Positions 5,118 to 5,713 of a stretch of 5,713 nt of DNA are shown here, in pieces. The stretch comes from Desulfobacula sp. (GTDB lineage: Bacteria; Desulfobacterota; Desulfobacteria; Desulfobacterales; Desulfobacteraceae), in NCBI GenBank assembly GCA_029940245.1, contig JAOZRF010000142.1:1342-7054 (forward strand), read 5' to 3'. The notes beneath the pieces are model-generated. The model saw nothing but the letters and a program-made list of their open reading frames with translations. It was not told the origin of the DNA and ran no database searches. The position numbers were made by a program, and so were the translations under genes. Every line of letters starts with the position of its first letter. Position 1 is the stretch's first letter.

Positions 5118-5713
5118 TTATTTTTTTACTTGAAGCAGCCTGGACGCTTCCTTATTTGACCCCAATAATATGGACAGCCATTTTGTGGATTCACTTCCAC
5201 TCAAGGCAATTTTGACAGCCATGGTCAAAGGAACCGATAACAGCATACCCACCGGCCCCAGCACCCATCCCCAAAAAGCCAGAGATAAAAATACCACCAG
5301 GGTGGAAAGCCCGATTCCCTGCCCCATAACCCTTGGCTCGACCACACTTCCCACCAGTATATTTACTATTAGAAAACCCAGAGAGGCTATCCCCGCCCCC
5401 AATGGTCCCAACTGGATGAGGGCAAGCAGGACAGCGGGAACAGCTGCAATGATAGAACCGATATTGGGAATATAGTTTAATAAAAACGCAAACACTCCCC
5501 ACATGACGGGAAAATCCACTCCCTGAACAGCCAGCCAGATAAAAATAACAATGCCGGTCGCAAGACTGGTAAGTGTCTTTATTCCCAAATATGTGTTCAC
5601 ACCGGATGTTATTTCAGCATATTTTTCAAGACCTGTGTTTTTATCATTCAAAATTGCCCGCAATTTATTTGGAAATCCGGCAGCCTCGGAAAGAATAAAA
5701 ATAAAGGTTAAAA
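5118..5713 (-). CDS. AI-2E family transporter (PerM-like), C-terminal part, cut by the window edge
   Basis: About 197 codons are open to the right edge, so the N-terminal half (family proteins are about 340-370 residues) lies outside; there is no real start inside the window. The visible part has several membrane helices and the family's conserved blocks: LLNYIPNIGSIIAAVPAVLLA, then EPRVMGQGIGLSTLVVFLSL, and FWGWVLGPVGMLLSVPLT near the end. Members are inner-membrane proteins; some are reported to export the AI-2 signal, others act as Na+/H+ antiporters or are uncharacterised, so the substrate is not assigned. It is on the strand opposite to the sigma operon and ends 4 bases from its last stop, so it is unlikely to be part of that operon. 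Confidence 0.9.
   Translation of the reverse strand, partial: LTFIFILSEAAGFPNKLRAILNDKNTGLEKYAEITSGVNTYLGIKTLTSLATGIVIFIWLAVQGVDFPVMWGVFAFLLNYIPNIGSIIAAVPAVLLALIQLGPLGAGIASLGFLIVNILVGSVVEPRVMGQGIGLSTLVVFLSLAFWGWVLGPVGMLLSVPLTMAVKIALSGSESTKWLSILLGSNKEASRLLQVKK

Noticed and set aside
5170..5502. Frames of about 100 codons on both strands inside the AI-2E gene
   Set aside because: They are alternative-frame readings of conserved transporter sequence, with no signature of their own.
5118..5663. Complete 181-residue AI-2E protein starting at 5663
   Set aside because: The codon there is an internal TTG; the frame and the membrane-helix sequence continue to the window edge, so the gene is cut by the edge.

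Overview
The window reads as a moderately AT-rich chromosomal segment of a Gram-negative anaerobe. Many A/T homopolymer runs, a GlcF-type Fe-S oxidoreductase subunit, queuosine-precursor genes and an ECF sigma/anti-sigma operon together suggest a Desulfobacterota (Desulfobacterales-like) sulfate reducer. That placement is an inference from gene style, not from a marker gene.

Layout. (1) 12-1322 (+): a two-cluster, two-CCG-domain iron-sulfur subunit of the glycolate/D-lactate oxidase type. It probably follows a flavoprotein partner that lies off the left edge, and an ATGA overlap hints at that gene's end. (2) 2743-1291 (-): a 7-deazaguanine (queuosine precursor) cluster made of queE and queC, preceded by what I read as a broken 5' fragment of queD. 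The fragment keeps the three zinc histidines and the catalytic-type Cys, then stops at a TAA that touches the TTG start of queE in the same frame. queC overlaps the end of the Fe-S gene tail to tail. (3) 2817-3111: a non-coding, AT-rich region between divergent units. It holds a sigma70-like promoter pointing left to the que genes, an ECF-type promoter pointing right, and a terminator-like hairpin. (4) 3112-5113 (+): a four-gene operon coding for a small exported Trp/Tyr/Arg-rich repeat protein, an ECF sigma factor, a zinc-finger (HC2) membrane anti-sigma factor, and an unrecognised exported protein. (5) 5118 to the right edge (-): the C-terminal part of an AI-2E family transporter, converging on the operon with only 4 bases between stop codons.

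How the genes work together. The ECF sigma/anti-sigma pair with exported proteins on both sides looks like a self-controlled envelope-response module. The sigma factor is predicted to be held by the membrane anti-sigma, and an ECF-like promoter in front of the first gene would give autoregulation. queE and queC perform consecutive steps (CPH4 to CDG to preQ0). The preceding step, QueD, appears broken here, so a functional copy would have to lie elsewhere if the pathway works.

The points most worth checking are the queD remnant fused up to queE, the candidate autoregulatory ECF promoter, and the two exported proteins of the sigma operon. I see no mobile element, CRISPR array, tRNA or rRNA in the window.
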